Source of the DNA: Verrucomicrobia bacterium UBA4286
Lineage (GTDB): Bacteria > Verrucomicrobiota > Kiritimatiellia > RFP12 > UBA1067
Reading direction: 5' to 3'
Assembly (NCBI GenBank): GCA_002395905.1
Contig: DGVK01000154.1
Span: 1 to 6,948 of the forward strand
DNA length: 6,948 bases
Shown here: positions 6,261 through 6,948 of the stretch, one piece after another
Numbering within the stretch: position 1 is the first letter of the stretch
Layout: every line of letters begins with the position of its first letter
Position numbers and translations under genes: made by a program
The notes under the pieces: model-generated
Seen by the model: only the letters and a program-made list of their open reading frames with translations
Database searches by the model: none
Told to the model about the DNA's origin: nothing

Positions 6261-6948
6261 ATGATTAAGAACATAGCAGTACGGTTTGCCGCGTGTGCGG
6301 CGTTTGCGCTTGCGGCGAGTGCAACACTACCTGCAGCGGAGCTGGCGCATCGGTGGAGCTTCAACGGCGACTACTCCGACTCCGTGGGCGGGGTGGATGC
6401 GGTGAAGTGCGGCACGTACGTGTCGCTTTACGGCGGCAGGGTTCACATGGGCTATGGAGCGTGTTCGCATGGCACGGGCTATGTTGATCTCGGAACGAAC
6501 ATGCTCGACACAACGGCCGCGACTATTGAGATATGGGCGCGGCACGATGGAGTGGAAAGCTGGTCGCGCGTTTTCGACTACGGCGCGGACACGGCCAACA
6601 ATGTGTTCCTTTCGTGGACCTTCGGCACTACACTGTCCAAAAATCAGGCAGGATCGAAAGTGCAGGGCGTGGAGCGTAAAGCCGACTATACGACGCCCTG
6701 CGAAATCGGAATGGACTACTATATCGCAGCGACTTTTGAACAGCAGGGCGATGGCGCGACGCTTGTCAAGTGGCAGAGGCGCGACGCGGCTACCGGGGTG
6801 CTTCTGGCGTCTGGCTCTCTGTCGATGGCAGGAGGCATAAACAGTTTCGTAGATCCTGTCCTGTATCTCGGGCATTCCCAATATGCGTCAGACAATGACG
6901 CGATGGCTGCCTACGATGAAGTTCGCGTGTGGCGCGGCGTTTTGACGG
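6261..6948 (+). CDS. Exported LamG (concanavalin A-like) domain protein, 3' end outside window
   Basis: 229 codons are open from ATG 6261 to the window edge with no stop; the ribosome site is AAAAGGAG at 6244-6251. Residues 1-26 form a Sec signal peptide with likely cleavage near LPA-A. The mature protein begins ELAHRWSFNGDYSDS (27-41), the usual first strand of LamG/laminin-G-like jellyroll domains (Pfam LamG_3 type). Further hallmarks follow: TIEIWARHDG (88-97) and DEVRVWRGVLT (219-229), the closing strand, so one full domain spans about residues 27-229. LamG domains are beta-sandwiches that often bind carbohydrate or other ligands, sometimes with calcium, and occur widely in secreted proteins of Verrucomicrobia-related bacteria. 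More domains probably follow beyond the window; in related organisms such genes are often long. The first 53 residues match the short gene at 4720, its probable damaged paralogue. Ligand and partner enzyme are unknown, but it stands 78 bases after three exported phosphoesterase genes. Confidence 0.85.
   Translation, partial: MIKNIAVRFAACAAFALAASATLPAAELAHRWSFNGDYSDSVGGVDAVKCGTYVSLYGGRVHMGYGACSHGTGYVDLGTNMLDTTAATIEIWARHDGVESWSRVFDYGADTANNVFLSWTFGTTLSKNQAGSKVQGVERKADYTTPCEIGMDYYIAATFEQQGDGATLVKWQRRDAATGVLLASGSLSMAGGINSFVDPVLYLGHSQYASDNDAMAAYDEVRVWRGVLT
6331..6418 (+). repeat. Direct repeat copy 2: LamG gene 5' region
   Basis: Partner of the 88-base block at 4790-4877 (7 mismatches, no gaps). 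Here it leads into an intact LamG domain, so this copy is probably the better preserved one. The two copies flank the third phosphoesterase gene, 1541 bases apart start to start. Confidence 0.85.

Noticed and set aside
1..6948. CRISPR array, tRNA/rRNA genes, transposase or integrase genes
   Set aside because: No regularly spaced repeats, no tRNA- or rRNA-like sequence and no recombinase motifs were seen on either strand.

Overview
The window reads as a stretch of a moderately GC-rich Gram-negative genome in which every supported gene lies on the + strand with short gaps or overlaps, so it looks like one transcription unit or a few. Export signals dominate: one Sec signal peptide on a beta-helix-like surface protein, twin-arginine (Tat) signals on three different calcineurin-type metallophosphoesterases, and Sec signals on two LamG-type (concanavalin A-like) proteins. 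This mix of autotransporter-associated beta-strand repeat proteins, LamG proteins and Tat-exported hydrolases suggests the Planctomycetota-Verrucomicrobiota-Lentisphaerota/Kiritimatiellota group, perhaps a gut or other polymer-degrading member. That assignment is inferred from gene style; the window holds no phylogenetic marker.

Layout. 1-54: Pro/Glu-rich C-terminal tail of a gene that begins upstream. 104-2326: 740-residue exported beta-rich protein with one recognisable autotransporter-associated beta-strand repeat near its C-terminus. 2350-3309: Tat metallophosphoesterase 1, probably a lipoprotein. 3297-4703: Tat metallophosphoesterase 2, which overlaps the previous gene and has an extra C-terminal region. 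4720-5070: short exported protein whose first 53 residues match the start of the last LamG gene before it diverges abruptly; probably a truncated or chimeric LamG remnant. 5106-6182: Tat metallophosphoesterase 3, with codon use unlike the other two. 6183-6260: the largest intergenic gap, holding a possible REP-like motif. 6261-6948: LamG-domain protein cut by the window edge.

How the genes may work together (inference). The three phosphoesterases keep all the conserved metal-binding residues and are predicted to be exported folded, which fits enzymes loaded with metal in the cytoplasm. Their neighbours are a surface beta-structured protein and LamG proteins, which often bind carbohydrate or other ligands. 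The set could be an extracytoplasmic module that captures a phosphorylated polymer, glycan, lipid headgroup or nucleotide and removes phosphate from it. The substrate cannot be read from the sequence. No RNA gene, CRISPR array, transposase or clear terminator was found.
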